A DNA stretch of 64,000 bases from an uncultured Flaviramulus sp. GTDB lineage: Bacteria; Bacteroidota; Bacteroidia; Flavobacteriales; Flavobacteriaceae. Within the stretch, counting starts at the first letter, position 1. Each line of letters starts with the position of its first letter. Shown piece after piece: positions 54,478 through 63,079 of this stretch. A program made the translations under genes and the position numbers. Below the pieces are notes generated by a model. That model ran no database searches. It was given only the letters and a program-made list of their open reading frames with translations, and was not told the DNA's origin. Location: positions 186,001-250,000 of the forward strand of contig CANMUP010000004.1 in NCBI GenBank assembly GCA_947501105.1, written 5' to 3'.

Positions 54478-56070
54478 ATGAAAACGACTTTTTTAGAAAT
54501 TCCAGAAGCCTATAAAATTAACTCTCTTTTACATCAAAAAACTTATTTAGTTAATGGTGAATTAAAACAATGGAAGGGTGATTCGGCAGAAGTATATTCT
54601 ACTATTTCTTCTACTGAGAAATATAAACCAACACTTTTAGGAAGTATTCCCCAGTTAGGCGAAAAAGAAGCTTTAGAAGCACTTAATTCTGCAACATCTG
54701 CTTATGATAATGGCAAAGGTTTATGGCCAACAATGAAAGTTGCTGACAGAATAGCTTGTATGGAGGTTTTTGTTGAACAAATGAAAACCAAACGTGAAGA
54801 AGTTGTAAAGCTTTTAATGTGGGAAATTGGTAAAAATCTTCCAGATTCTGAAAAAGAATTTGATAGAACTGTAGATTATATTTACGACACTATTGAAGCT
54901 TATAAGCAAATAGATAGAGACTCAGCAAAGTTTGAAAAAAACGCAGGTGTTTATGCGCACATTCGCAGAGGCCCTCTAGGTGTAGTTTTATGTTTAGGAC
55001 CATATAATTACCCCTTAAATGAAACATTTACATTATTGATTCCTGCATTGATTATGGGGAATCCTGTAATATTTAAACCAGCAAAACTTGGAGTTTTACT
55101 AATATCTCCATTATTAGATGCATTTCAAAGTAGTTTTCCAGAAGGCGTTGTAAATGTTGTTTATGGAAGAGGTCGTGTTTTGGCAACACCTATAATGCAA
55201 TCTGGAAAAATAGATGTGTTGGCATTAATAGGAAATAGCAAATCTGCTAATGCTTTACAAGCACAACACCCCAAAGGAAATAGATTAAGAATGGTGCTAG
55301 GTTTAGAAGCAAAAAATCCAGCGATTGTATTACCTGATGCCGATTTAGATTTAGCCGTAGAAGAATGTATAGCAGGTTCATTATCTTTTAATGGGCAACG
55401 TTGTACGGCGCTTAAAGTTATTTATGTTCATGAGTCTGTGGTAGAAGAATTCAATAGACGATTCGCCTTTAAAGTAGATCAGATTAAATTTGGAAACCCA
55501 TGGGAAGCAGGAGTAAAATTAACACCACTTCCTGAAGAAGATAAGCCAGCATATATTCAGGAATTAATTGATGATGCTAAAGAAAAAGGCGCGAATATTC
55601 TAAATAAAAAAGGTGGTGAAACATCTGAAAATTATATTTTCCCTGCAATTTTATATCCTGTAACTAAAGATATGCGTGTATTTAAAGAAGAGCAATTTGG
55701 ACCAGTGGTTCCAATTGTTTCTTTCTCAGATATTGAAGAGCCTTTAGATGATATGGCAGAATCTAATTATGGGCAACAAGTAAGTCTGTTTGGAAAAAAC
55801 ATAAATACTTTATCGCCTTTAATTGATACTCTAGTAAATTTAGTGTGCCGTGTAAACTTGAATAGTTCTTGCCAGCGAGGTCCAGATGTTTACCCATTTA
55901 CAGGAAGAAAAGATTCAGCATTTGGAACATTAAGTGTACACGATGCGCTTCGTTCATTTTCTATAAGAACCTTTGTTGCTTCAAAAGACAACGATTATAA
56001 TAATGCTATTTTGAATGAATTATTAGAGAAAAAATCATCTAATTTTATTAGCACTGATTATATATTGTAA
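54478..56070 (+). CDS. gapN: NADP-dependent glyceraldehyde-3-phosphate dehydrogenase (non-phosphorylating)
   Basis: 530 residues of the aldehyde dehydrogenase superfamily. [30 protein letters not shown] is the GapN-type start of the cofactor domain (residues 175-205), the general-base glutamate lies in [17 protein letters not shown] near 276, the catalytic cysteine in [16 protein letters not shown] near 309, and [13 protein letters not shown] follows near 405. It would oxidise glyceraldehyde 3-phosphate directly to 3-phosphoglycerate, making NADPH. Full length and alone, between the carbohydrate region and the arginine operon. Other aldehyde substrates are possible, but the N-terminal pattern fits GapN best. 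Confidence 0.85.
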   Translation: MKTTFLEIPEAYKINSLLHQKTYLVNGELKQWKGDSAEVYSTISSTEKYKPTLLGSIPQLGEKEALEALNSATSAYDNGKGLWPTMKVADRIACMEVFVEQMKTKREEVVKLLMWEIGKNLPDSEKEFDRTVDYIYDTIEAYKQIDRDSAKFEKNAGVYAHIRRGPLGVVLCLGPYNYPLNETFTLLIPALIMGNPVIFKPAKLGVLLISPLLDAFQSSFPEGVVNVVYGRGRVLATPIMQSGKIDVLALIGNSKSANALQAQHPKGNRLRMVLGLEAKNPAIVLPDADLDLAVEECIAGSLSFNGQRCTALKVIYVHESVVEEFNRRFAFKVDQIKFGNPWEAGVKLTPLPEEDKPAYIQELIDDAKEKGANILNKKGGETSENYIFPAILYPVTKDMRVFKEEQFGPVVPIVSFSDIEEPLDDMAESNYGQQVSLFGKNINTLSPLIDTLVNLVCRVNLNSSCQRGPDVYPFTGRKDSAFGTLSVHDALRSFSIRTFVASKDNDYNNAILNELLEKKSSNFISTDYIL

Positions 56071-56184
56071 TCCTTTGTGAAAATGATATTTTAAATATTG
56101 CCTCTTACAAATGAAGAATTAAAGGCAAAACGAGTGTTTTAAATAAAATTTCATAATTATTTTCAAAAAATGATGAAACTATGG

Positions 56185-56213
56185 TTGTTACTAAAATTTA
56201 ATTTATAGTTTTA
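56185..56213 (+). promoter_or_regulatory. Promoter of arginine operon
   Basis: TTG at 56185-56187, an 18-base spacer and TAGTTTTA at 56206-56213 (one mismatch to TAnnTTTG). Transcription would start within a few bases of the leader ATG at 56219, the same near-leaderless layout as in the ilv operon. The preceding 56071-56184 shows nothing else. Confidence 0.45.
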
Positions 56214-56218
56214 CACCA

Positions 56219-56287
56219 ATGAATTCACAGAAAAATAAAATACGTACGTTTTCTCCCGGTTTGCGCTTGCGCAACCGCCGTCGCTAA
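56219..56287 (+). CDS. Arginine operon leader peptide
   Basis: A 22-codon ORF (ATG 56219-56221, TAA 56285-56287) beginning MNSQKNKIRTFS and ending Leu-Arg-Leu-Arg-Asn-Arg-Arg-Arg; six of 22 residues are Arg, four of the last five. It lies 240 bases upstream of the arginine operon. The Arg codons sit in GGTTTGCGC / GCGCAACC (56258-56276), which folds as a tight hairpin. AAAAATAAAAT at 56231-56241 is perfectly complementary to 56322-56332, which ends in a T-rich run, so a weak terminator-like fold encloses the ORF. Ribosome stalling at Arg codons would disturb both. No classical GC-rich terminator follows, so the mechanism is less clear than for ilv. Confidence 0.6.
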   Translation: MNSQKNKIRTFSPGLRLRNRRR

Positions 56288-56526
56288 TTCTTCTATTTAG
56301 CTTTTACTATCGTTACGTTTAATTTTATTTTTTTATCATGTTTACATCAAATTTTACTTTACAACTTCAAATAATCATTATTTCTTTAAATAATAGAAGT
56401 TTTGTACGTCGCATTTTCCCGCGTCGCCCGTAAGGGTATCTAATAAATCATTGAACTTAGGTGAGTCCGGTTTAGCTTTTCAAAAAAAACAATATTTCAA
56501 AACAATAAAACAATAAAATCTAGATA
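56288..56526 (+). other. Arginine operon leader RNA between leader ORF and GNAT gene
   Basis: 239 bases. It begins with the T-rich arm of the long leader pairing (56311-56332). An AT-only hairpin ATTATTT / AAATAAT lies near 56375-56400, and a GC-richer strip at about 56404-56435 includes CCCGTAAGGG. No ORF of note. Confidence 0.4.
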
Positions 56527-57150
56527 ATGGAAATCATTATTGCTGATAAATCACATAGTATATACGCCAAAGACATTTGCGATACTATTGCAGACTCTGC
56601 AAATGTTAGAGGTACTGGTATTGCCAGACGTACTCCAGAATACGTCATTACAAAAATGAAAAATGGTAATGCGGTAATAGCCTTGGATGGAAACTCTTTT
56701 GCAGGTTTTTGCTACATAGAAGCCTGGGGGCATGGTAAATTTGTTGCCAATTCCGGATTAATTGTACATCCTAATTACAGAGGGAAAGGCTTAGCAAAAC
56801 AGATTAAAAAGAAAATTTTTGAGCACTCAAGAAAAAAGTTCCCAAGCTCTAAGGTGTTTAGTATTACTACAGGTTTAGCAGTTATGAAAATGAATAGTGA
56901 TTTAGGATATAAACCTGTTACATTTTCAGAATTAACAGACGATCAATCCTTCTGGAATGGTTGTCAAACATGTAAAAACTATGATGTTTTACAAAGAACA
57001 AGTCAATCTATGTGTTTGTGTACCGGAATGTTGTTCGATCCAAATAAAAAAGAAGGCTCCAAAATACATAAACACAATTATGATAAAAAAGTTTGGACAA
57101 GATTAAAAAATATAAAACAGAGCATGTTTTTTAAAAAGAATAAAAAATGA
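56527..57150 (+). CDS. GNAT acyltransferase heading the arginine operon
   Basis: 207 residues. A GNAT core at about 1-135 with the acyl-CoA motif VHPNYRGKGLAKQIKKKIFEH near residue 80. The C-terminal third is unusual: GCQTCKNYD and SMCLCTGMLFDP put four cysteines in CxxC and CxC pairs, followed by a basic tail. The stop overlaps the argG start by 4 bases (57147-57150). Position and fold suggest the missing first step, N-acylation of glutamate; I recall genetic evidence for a Bacteroides homologue, but I cannot verify it here. No classical ArgA or ArgJ is visible in the window. Confidence 0.75.
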   Translation: MEIIIADKSHSIYAKDICDTIADSANVRGTGIARRTPEYVITKMKNGNAVIALDGNSFAGFCYIEAWGHGKFVANSGLIVHPNYRGKGLAKQIKKKIFEHSRKKFPSSKVFSITTGLAVMKMNSDLGYKPVTFSELTDDQSFWNGCQTCKNYDVLQRTSQSMCLCTGMLFDPNKKEGSKIHKHNYDKKVWTRLKNIKQSMFFKKNKK

Positions 57151-58322
57151 AAAAATTAGTTATCGCCTATAGTGGCGGGTTAGATACTTCGTATTGTGCC
57201 GTAAGCTTATCAAAAGAATACGAAGTGCATGCCGTAAGTGTGAATACAGGTGGATTTACCAAAGAAGAAATTAATACTATAGAAAGTAACGCTTATAAAA
57301 TGGGTGTTACAACTTATAAAAATATAGATGCTGTAACTACTTTTTATCAAAAAGTAGTTAAGTATTTAATTTTCGGGAATGTGTTAAAAAACAATACTTA
57401 TCCGCTATCAGTAAGTGCAGAACGTATAATTCAAGCCATTGAAATTGTAGAGTACGCTAAAAGTATAGATGCCGAATATATTGCGCACGGTAGCACAGGT
57501 GCTGGAAATGATCAAGTGCGTTTCGATATGATTTTTCAAACATTGTCACCAGAAATTAACATTATCACGCCAATTAGAGATCAAAAATTGACCAGACAAG
57601 AGGAGATTGATTACTTAAAAAGAAATGGCATCGATATGTCTTGGGAAAAAGCAAAATACTCTATAAACAAAGGCCTTTGGGGAACTAGTGTTGGTGGCGA
57701 AGAAACATTAACATCCGAAAAGCCATTACCAGAACATGCATATCCATCGCAATTAGAAAAAAAGGAAGAAGAAAAAGTTAGTTTAACTTTTAAAAAAGGC
57801 GAATTGGTAGCTCTAAATGGAAAAGAGAATGTTCCAGAAAAAAATATTGAATTGTTAAACGATATTGCTTCAGCCTATGCCATTGGTAGAGATATTCATG
57901 TAGGTGATACTATTGTGGGTATAAAAGGGCGAGTAGGTTTTGAAGCCGCTGCCGCATTAATTACTGTGAAAGCACATCATTTGTTAGAGAAGCACACGCT
58001 TACCAAATGGCAGTTACAACATAAAGAATATTTATCTAGTTTTTACGGGATGCATCTGCATGAAGGACAATATTTAGACCCCGTAATGAGAAACATTGAA
58101 GCCTTTTTAGAAAGCAGTCAAGAGCAAGTAAGTGGTAATGTAATAGTTTCCCTAAAACCATATCATTTCTCTTTAGATGGAATAATTTCCGAACATGATT
58201 TAATGAATGCGAAATTTGGAAGTTATGGTGAAGAAAACAAAGCATGGACTGCCGATGATGCTAAAGGGTTTATCAAAATCCTTGGAAATCAAAATAAAAT
58301 ATATCAACAAGTAAACAACTAA
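57147..58322 (+). CDS. argG: Argininosuccinate synthase
   Basis: 391 residues. The N-terminal PP-loop VIAYSGGLDTSYCAVSL and HGSTGAGNDQVRFDMIF near residue 112 identify the family. It joins citrulline and aspartate using ATP. In a succinyl-type pathway this follows removal of the succinyl group. It overlaps the GNAT stop by 4 bases and is 3 bases ahead of argC, so translation is coupled. Confidence 0.95.
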   Translation: MKKLVIAYSGGLDTSYCAVSLSKEYEVHAVSVNTGGFTKEEINTIESNAYKMGVTTYKNIDAVTTFYQKVVKYLIFGNVLKNNTYPLSVSAERIIQAIEIVEYAKSIDAEYIAHGSTGAGNDQVRFDMIFQTLSPEINIITPIRDQKLTRQEEIDYLKRNGIDMSWEKAKYSINKGLWGTSVGGEETLTSEKPLPEHAYPSQLEKKEEEKVSLTFKKGELVALNGKENVPEKNIELLNDIASAYAIGRDIHVGDTIVGIKGRVGFEAAAALITVKAHHLLEKHTLTKWQLQHKEYLSSFYGMHLHEGQYLDPVMRNIEAFLESSQEQVSGNVIVSLKPYHFSLDGIISEHDLMNAKFGSYGEENKAWTADDAKGFIKILGNQNKIYQQVNN

Positions 58323-58325
58323 ATT

Positions 58326-59303
58326 ATGTTACAAGTAGGAATTATTGGAGGGGCAGGATACACCGCTGGAGAGTTGATTAGATTATTGATGCATCATAGC
58401 AAAACAGAAATCAATTTTGTATTCAGCACATCAAATGCTGGCAATAAAATTAGTAATATCCATCAGGATTTAGAAGGCAGTTTAGATATACAATTTACTG
58501 ATACTGTTAACCCAAATGTAGATGTATTGTTTTTATGCTTGGGGCACGGTAATTCAGTAAAGTTTTTAGAAAACAACAGCTTTTCAGAGCACACTAAAAT
58601 TATAGATTTAGGAAACGATTTTAGATTGGAACCTGATAAGGTTTTTGATGAAAAAATATTTGTTTATGGCTTACCAGAATTACAAAAAAACGCCATAAAA
58701 CAAGCAAAATACATAGCAAATCCAGGGTGTTTTGCAACAGCCATTCAGTTAGGGTTACTACCGTTAGCCGCTAACGGGTTACTGAAAAATGATGTACATA
58801 TTAACGCTGTAACTGGTGCTACAGGAGCAGGAACATCATTATCAAAAACCACACATTTTACATGGCGCGATAATAATTTTTCGTATTACAAACCGTTTAC
58901 ACATCAGCATCTAGGAGAAATCAATCAATCGGTAAAACAGTTACAAAACAATTTTTCGTCAGAAATTATTTTTATGCCAAATAGAGGAGATTTTTCTAGA
59001 GGCATTTTTGCTACTCTTTACACCCATTTTGATGACAGTTTAGAAGAGGCAAAATCTATTTATAAAACATATTATAAAGATGCTGCTTACACCTTTGTTT
59101 CAGATAATGAATTACATTTAAAACAAGTGGTGAATACGAATAAATGTTTAATTCATTTACATAAACACGATAATAAATTATTGATTACAAGTTGTATAGA
59201 CAATCTATTAAAAGGTGCTTCAGGTCAAGCTATTCAAAACATGAATTTAATGTTTGGTTTTGAAGAAACTGAAGGCATTCAACTAAAAGCAAATTTCTTT
59301 TAG
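58326..59303 (+). CDS. argC: N-acyl-gamma-glutamyl-phosphate reductase
   Basis: 325 residues. GIIGGAGYTAGELIRLLMHH at the N-terminus, the catalytic cysteine in NPGCFATAIQLGLLPL near residue 134, and GATGAGTSLSKTTHF, then HQHLGEI near 197. It reduces the acyl-glutamyl phosphate to the semialdehyde with NADPH. A 140-base spacer to proC is filled by repeats, unlike the tight junctions elsewhere in the operon. Confidence 0.95.
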   Translation: MLQVGIIGGAGYTAGELIRLLMHHSKTEINFVFSTSNAGNKISNIHQDLEGSLDIQFTDTVNPNVDVLFLCLGHGNSVKFLENNSFSEHTKIIDLGNDFRLEPDKVFDEKIFVYGLPELQKNAIKQAKYIANPGCFATAIQLGLLPLAANGLLKNDVHINAVTGATGAGTSLSKTTHFTWRDNNFSYYKPFTHQHLGEINQSVKQLQNNFSSEIIFMPNRGDFSRGIFATLYTHFDDSLEEAKSIYKTYYKDAAYTFVSDNELHLKQVVNTNKCLIHLHKHDNKLLITSCIDNLLKGASGQAIQNMNLMFGFEETEGIQLKANFF

Positions 59304-59312
59304 AAATGCGCC

Positions 59313-59333
59313 ATGCTGAAGCAAGTTCAGCAT
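59313..59333. repeat. Hairpin repeat in argC-proC spacer
   Basis: ATGCTGAA (59313-59320) and TTCAGCAT (59326-59333) form a perfect 8-bp stem with a 5-base loop. I recall this motif as dispersed in flavobacterial genomes. It abuts the 81-bp repeat. Confidence 0.5.
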
Positions 59334-59346
59334 CTCATAACAGTGG

Positions 59347-59427
59347 TGCGTTAGCGATTGCAGTGGCATCCTTTTTTGAGGCACGAGAAAAAGATATAAC
59401 GGAAAGCGCGACCCTTGTGGTAACGCC
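59347..59427. repeat. 81-bp dispersed repeat, copy 2 (inverted)
   Basis: Reverse complement of 25796-25876 with three mismatches in 81. It lies wholly between argC and the true proC start and happens to be open in the proC frame, which extends the naive reading frame to 59306. Confidence 0.85.
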
Positions 59428-59443
59428 AAAAAAAATAAAAACA

Positions 59444-60244
59444 ATGAAAATAGCCATTATAGGAACGGGGAATTTAGGGAAATCGATTGCTAAAGGTTTA
59501 ATAACAAGTAATGCAATTACATCTTTGTATTTAACCAAAAGGAATTTAGATTCTATTCAAGAATTTGAGGGATATAAAAATGTTTTTTTAACTACCGATA
59601 ATAATGAAGCGGTTAAACAATCAGATATCATCATTTTTGCAGTTCAACCAGCACATTTTGAAACCATTTTAAATGATATTAAGCCTTTGCTGAATGAAAA
59701 ACATGTACTAATTTCAACTATTACAGGGTTTTCAATCTCTAAAATGGAAGGTATTGTTGGACAAGACCAATTCATTATCAGAGCAATGCCAAACACAGCC
59801 ATAGCTGTTGGGAAATCGATGACTTGTTTATGTAGTAACGAAAAAGGAACTGAGCGTATTAAAATTGCAGAAGCCATTTTTAACCGTTTAGGAACATCTA
59901 TTTCTATCCCAGAAAATCAAATGCAGGCAGCAACTGTAGTTTGTGCAAGTGGTATTGCGTTTTGGATGCGATTAATTAGAGCAACTACTCAAGCTGCTAT
60001 TCAATTAGGTTTCGAAGCAAACGAAGCACAAGAATTAGCAATGCATACTTGTGAAGGAGCTGCCAATTTATTAATTACCACAGGTAATCATCCTGAACAA
60101 GAAATTGATAAAGTAACTACGCCAAAAGGTTGTACTATTGAAGGTTTAAACCAAATGGAACATCAGGGGTTGAGCTCATCTTTAATCCAAGGTATGGTAG
60201 CTTCGTTTAATAAAATCAACACTATAAAAACCGAACAATTATGA
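59444..60244 (+). CDS. proC: Pyrroline-5-carboxylate reductase
   Basis: 266 residues from the ATG at 59444-59446, where the normal N-terminus MKIAIIGTGNLGKSIAKGL begins. The upstream in-frame ATG at 59306 would add 46 residues encoded by dispersed repeats and is rejected. Further ProC motifs: FAVQPAHFETIL, RAMPNTAIAVGKSMT near 106 and SGIAFWMRLIRATTQAAIQLGF near 172, with TPKGCTIEGLNQME near the C-terminus. It reduces pyrroline-5-carboxylate to proline. Its place inside the arginine operon ties proline to arginine synthesis or drains glutamate semialdehyde. The stop overlaps argD by 4 bases. Confidence 0.93.
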   Translation: MKIAIIGTGNLGKSIAKGLITSNAITSLYLTKRNLDSIQEFEGYKNVFLTTDNNEAVKQSDIIIFAVQPAHFETILNDIKPLLNEKHVLISTITGFSISKMEGIVGQDQFIIRAMPNTAIAVGKSMTCLCSNEKGTERIKIAEAIFNRLGTSISIPENQMQAATVVCASGIAFWMRLIRATTQAAIQLGFEANEAQELAMHTCEGAANLLITTGNHPEQEIDKVTTPKGCTIEGLNQMEHQGLSSSLIQGMVASFNKINTIKTEQL

Positions 60245-61368
60245 GCCTATTTGATGTTTATCCCTTGTTTGATATCACACCTGTTAAAGCCAAAGACATT
60301 TATGTTTACGACGAAAATGGTGTTGAGTATTTAGACCTTTACGGCGGACATGCTGTTATTTCTATTGGACATTCTCACCCTGAATACGTGTGTTCGTTAA
60401 GCAACCAGTTAAATAACATTGGATTTTATAGCAACTCTATTCAAAATCCTTTACAGGTTGAATTAGCAAAGGAAATTGAAGCCTTTTCAGGGTGTAAAGA
60501 TTACCAGTTATTTTTGTGTAATTCTGGAGCAGAAGCTAACGAAAATGCATTAAAATTAGCATCGTTTCGTACAGGTAAAACAAAAGTTGTTGCTTTTAAA
60601 AATGGTTTTCATGGAAGAACATCGGCAGCAGTTGCTGCAACCGATAACACTAAAATTATAGCTCCAATAAATGCACAGCAAGAGGTTGAACTTTTTGAAT
60701 TGGGTGATTTAGAAGGCGTTAAAAAGGCATTAATTAAAAACGATGTATGTGCTATAATTATTGAAACCATTCAAGGTATTGGTGGATTAGATGAAGCTAC
60801 TACAGAGTTCTTAAAAGGGTTAGAAAGCTTATCAACACAATATAATACGCTTTTAATTGCAGATGAAATTCAATGTGGATTTGGAAGAACAGGGGATTTC
60901 TTTGCGTATCAGAAACATGGTATTACACCAGACATTATTTCAATAGCAAAAGGTATGGGTAATGGCTTTCCAATTGGAGGCATTTTAATTCACCCAAGTA
61001 TAAAAGCCTCATACGGATTGTTAGGAACAACCTTTGGCGGAAATCATTTAGCATGTGCAGCATCATTGGCCGTTTTAAAAGTAATGCGATGTCAAAATTT
61101 AATGACAAATGCCAAAATAGTCTCAGAATATTTTATTGAAAAAGCAAAAGTAGTTCCCCAAATAAAAGCAGTAAAAGGAAGAGGTTTAATGCTAGGCTTA
61201 GAATTTGATTCATCAATTGCAACGATGCGAAAGAATCTCATTTTTAAACATCATATTTTTACAGGAAGTGCTAAAAACCCCAATTTACTAAGAATTCTTC
61301 CGCCTTTGACGCTTCAAAAAAAGCATGTTGATGTGTTTTTTAAAGCCTTAAAAAAAGAATTAAAATGA
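60241..61368 (+). CDS. argD: N-acylornithine aminotransferase
   Basis: 375 residues of the class-III PLP aminotransferase family. LYGGHAVISIGHSHPEYV near 33, NSGAEANENALKLA near 90, and the PLP lysine in SIAKGMGNGFPIGG near residue 237. It transfers an amino group from glutamate to the acyl-glutamate semialdehyde. Slightly short compared with about 400, but both ends are intact. It overlaps proC and argF' by 4 bases each. Confidence 0.95.
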   Translation: MSLFDVYPLFDITPVKAKDIYVYDENGVEYLDLYGGHAVISIGHSHPEYVCSLSNQLNNIGFYSNSIQNPLQVELAKEIEAFSGCKDYQLFLCNSGAEANENALKLASFRTGKTKVVAFKNGFHGRTSAAVAATDNTKIIAPINAQQEVELFELGDLEGVKKALIKNDVCAIIIETIQGIGGLDEATTEFLKGLESLSTQYNTLLIADEIQCGFGRTGDFFAYQKHGITPDIISIAKGMGNGFPIGGILIHPSIKASYGLLGTTFGGNHLACAASLAVLKVMRCQNLMTNAKIVSEYFIEKAKVVPQIKAVKGRGLMLGLEFDSSIATMRKNLIFKHHIFTGSAKNPNLLRILPPLTLQKKHVDVFFKALKKELK

Positions 61369-62306
61369 AAAAATACACCAACATATCAGATATTAAGAAT
61401 TTCTCTGAAGCCATACAAGAGGCTCTTCAACTAAAAATGAATCCGTTAGAGTTTTCAGAATTAGGAAAAAACAAAACATTAGGATTACTTTTTTTTAATT
61501 CGAGTTTGCGTACACGATTAAGCACGCAGAAAGCGGCTTTAAATTTAGGAATGACCCCTATTGTAATGAATGTGTCTGGAGATGCTTGGGGTATAGAGTT
61601 TGAAGATGGCACTGTTATGAATAGTAGCACAGCCGAACATATTAAAGAAGCCGCAGCTGTAGTCTCTCAATATTGCGACATTATTGCAGTTAGAGCGTTT
61701 CCTACGTTAACAGATAAAGCCAAAGATGAAAGCGAGCAGGTGCTAAATTCTTTTGTAAAATACGCCTCTGTGCCTGTTGTAAATATGGAAAGTGCAACTG
61801 CGCACCCTCTACAAGCACTTACCGACGCTATAACTATTACAGAATACAAAAAAGCAAAAAAACCTAAAGTAGTATTAAGTTGGGCACCACATGTTAAAGC
61901 ATTGCCACATGCCGTAGCGAATAGCTTTACTCATGCTATGCAAAATATGGATGTCGATTTTGTAATTACACATCCCGAAGGGTATGATTTAAATCCTGAA
62001 ATAGTAGGTAATAATTCTGTCATTTATAATCAAGAAGAAGCTTTAAAAGGTGCCGACTTTGTGTACACTAAAAACTGGAGCTCATATAACGATTACGGAA
62101 AGGTATTAAATACAAATACGAATTGGGTGATAACTAAAGAAAAATTAGGGAAAGCCAAATTTATGCATTGTTTACCTGTGCGACGAAATGTTGTAGTAGA
62201 AGATGCTGTTTTAGATAGCAAAAACTCCATAGTAATTGAGCAAGCCAATAACAGAACTTTTGCTGCGCAATGGGTGTTAAAAAAAATATTAGAAGATTTA
62301 AAATGA
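61365..62306 (+). CDS. argF': N-succinyl(acetyl)ornithine carbamoyltransferase
   Basis: 313 residues. The carbamoyl-phosphate motif is FFNSSLRTRLSTQKAALNLG near 44-62 in place of STRTR, the pattern of the Bacteroides succinylornithine transcarbamylase. Then DGTVMNSSTAEHIKEAA, YCDIIAVRAFP, ATAHPLQALTDAITI and MHCLPVRRNVVV follow. Residue 90 is Ala. From memory, this position is Glu in acetylornithine enzymes and Pro in the Bacteroides succinyl enzyme, and small replacements shift it to succinylornithine. The substrate is therefore probably N-succinylornithine, not ornithine. Confidence 0.92.
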   Translation: MKKYTNISDIKNFSEAIQEALQLKMNPLEFSELGKNKTLGLLFFNSSLRTRLSTQKAALNLGMTPIVMNVSGDAWGIEFEDGTVMNSSTAEHIKEAAAVVSQYCDIIAVRAFPTLTDKAKDESEQVLNSFVKYASVPVVNMESATAHPLQALTDAITITEYKKAKKPKVVLSWAPHVKALPHAVANSFTHAMQNMDVDFVITHPEGYDLNPEIVGNNSVIYNQEEALKGADFVYTKNWSSYNDYGKVLNTNTNWVITKEKLGKAKFMHCLPVRRNVVVEDAVLDSKNSIVIEQANNRTFAAQWVLKKILEDLK

Positions 62307-63079
62307 AGACTCTAAAAATTATTAAAATAGGAGGAAATATTATTGACGACCTACAAGTATTAAATCATTTCCTTGAAGGGTTTTCAAAAATTGAAGGTCC
62401 TAAAATTTTAGTGCATGGCGGCGGAAAACTAGCAACAAAACTAGCGCATCAAATGGGCATTGAGGTAAAAATGACCAGTGGAAGGCGTATTACTGATGCC
62501 GATACTTTAGATATTATTACTATGGTTTATGCAGGTAAAATCAATAAAAACATTGTAGCTAAACTGCAAACTAAACAATGTAATGCCATTGGGTTTTCTG
62601 GAGCAGATGGAAATACTATAGTATCAGAAAAACGCCCTGTAAAAGATGTCGATTTTGGCTTTGTAGGCGATGTGCTAAAGGTGAATACTAATACGCTTAA
62701 AGCACTTTTAAACATTAGAGTTACTCCTGTATTTTGTGCCATAACACATGATGAAAATGGGCAGCTTTTAAACACAAACGCAGATACAATTGCATCAGAA
62801 TTAGCCATTGGTTTTGCAAATATTTTTAAAACTGAACTGTATTATTGTTTCGAAAAAAATGGCGTATTGCAGAATGTAAATGATGACAATTCGGTTATAG
62901 AACATATCAATTCTGAAAATTATAAAACACTAATAAACGATGGAATTATTGCAGATGGTATGCTACCAAAACTTAACAACTGTTTTCATGCCATCAATCA
63001 TAAGGTAGATAAAGTATGCATTGGCAAACCAGAAATGCTTTTTAAATCAAATACAAAATACACCACAATTCAAGGGTAA
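62303..63079 (+). CDS. argB: N-acylglutamate kinase
   Basis: 258 residues from the ATG at 62303-62305, which overlaps the argF' stop by 4 bases; an earlier in-frame ATG at 62270 lies inside argF'. IIKIGGNIIDD near the start, ILVHGGGKLATKLAHQMG near 40 and DGIIADGMLPKLNNC near 210 are amino-acid-kinase motifs of ArgB. It phosphorylates N-acylglutamate. Its stop TAA shares its last base with the next ATG. Confidence 0.94.
   Translation: MKTLKIIKIGGNIIDDLQVLNHFLEGFSKIEGPKILVHGGGKLATKLAHQMGIEVKMTSGRRITDADTLDIITMVYAGKINKNIVAKLQTKQCNAIGFSGADGNTIVSEKRPVKDVDFGFVGDVLKVNTNTLKALLNIRVTPVFCAITHDENGQLLNTNADTIASELAIGFANIFKTELYYCFEKNGVLQNVNDDNSVIEHINSENYKTLINDGIIADGMLPKLNNCFHAINHKVDKVCIGKPEMLFKSNTKYTTIQG

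Noticed and set aside
56404-56435. GC-rich strip downstream of the arginine leader as the attenuator terminator.
   Set aside because: Only a 3-4 bp stem (CCCGTAAGGG) could be formed and no T run follows.
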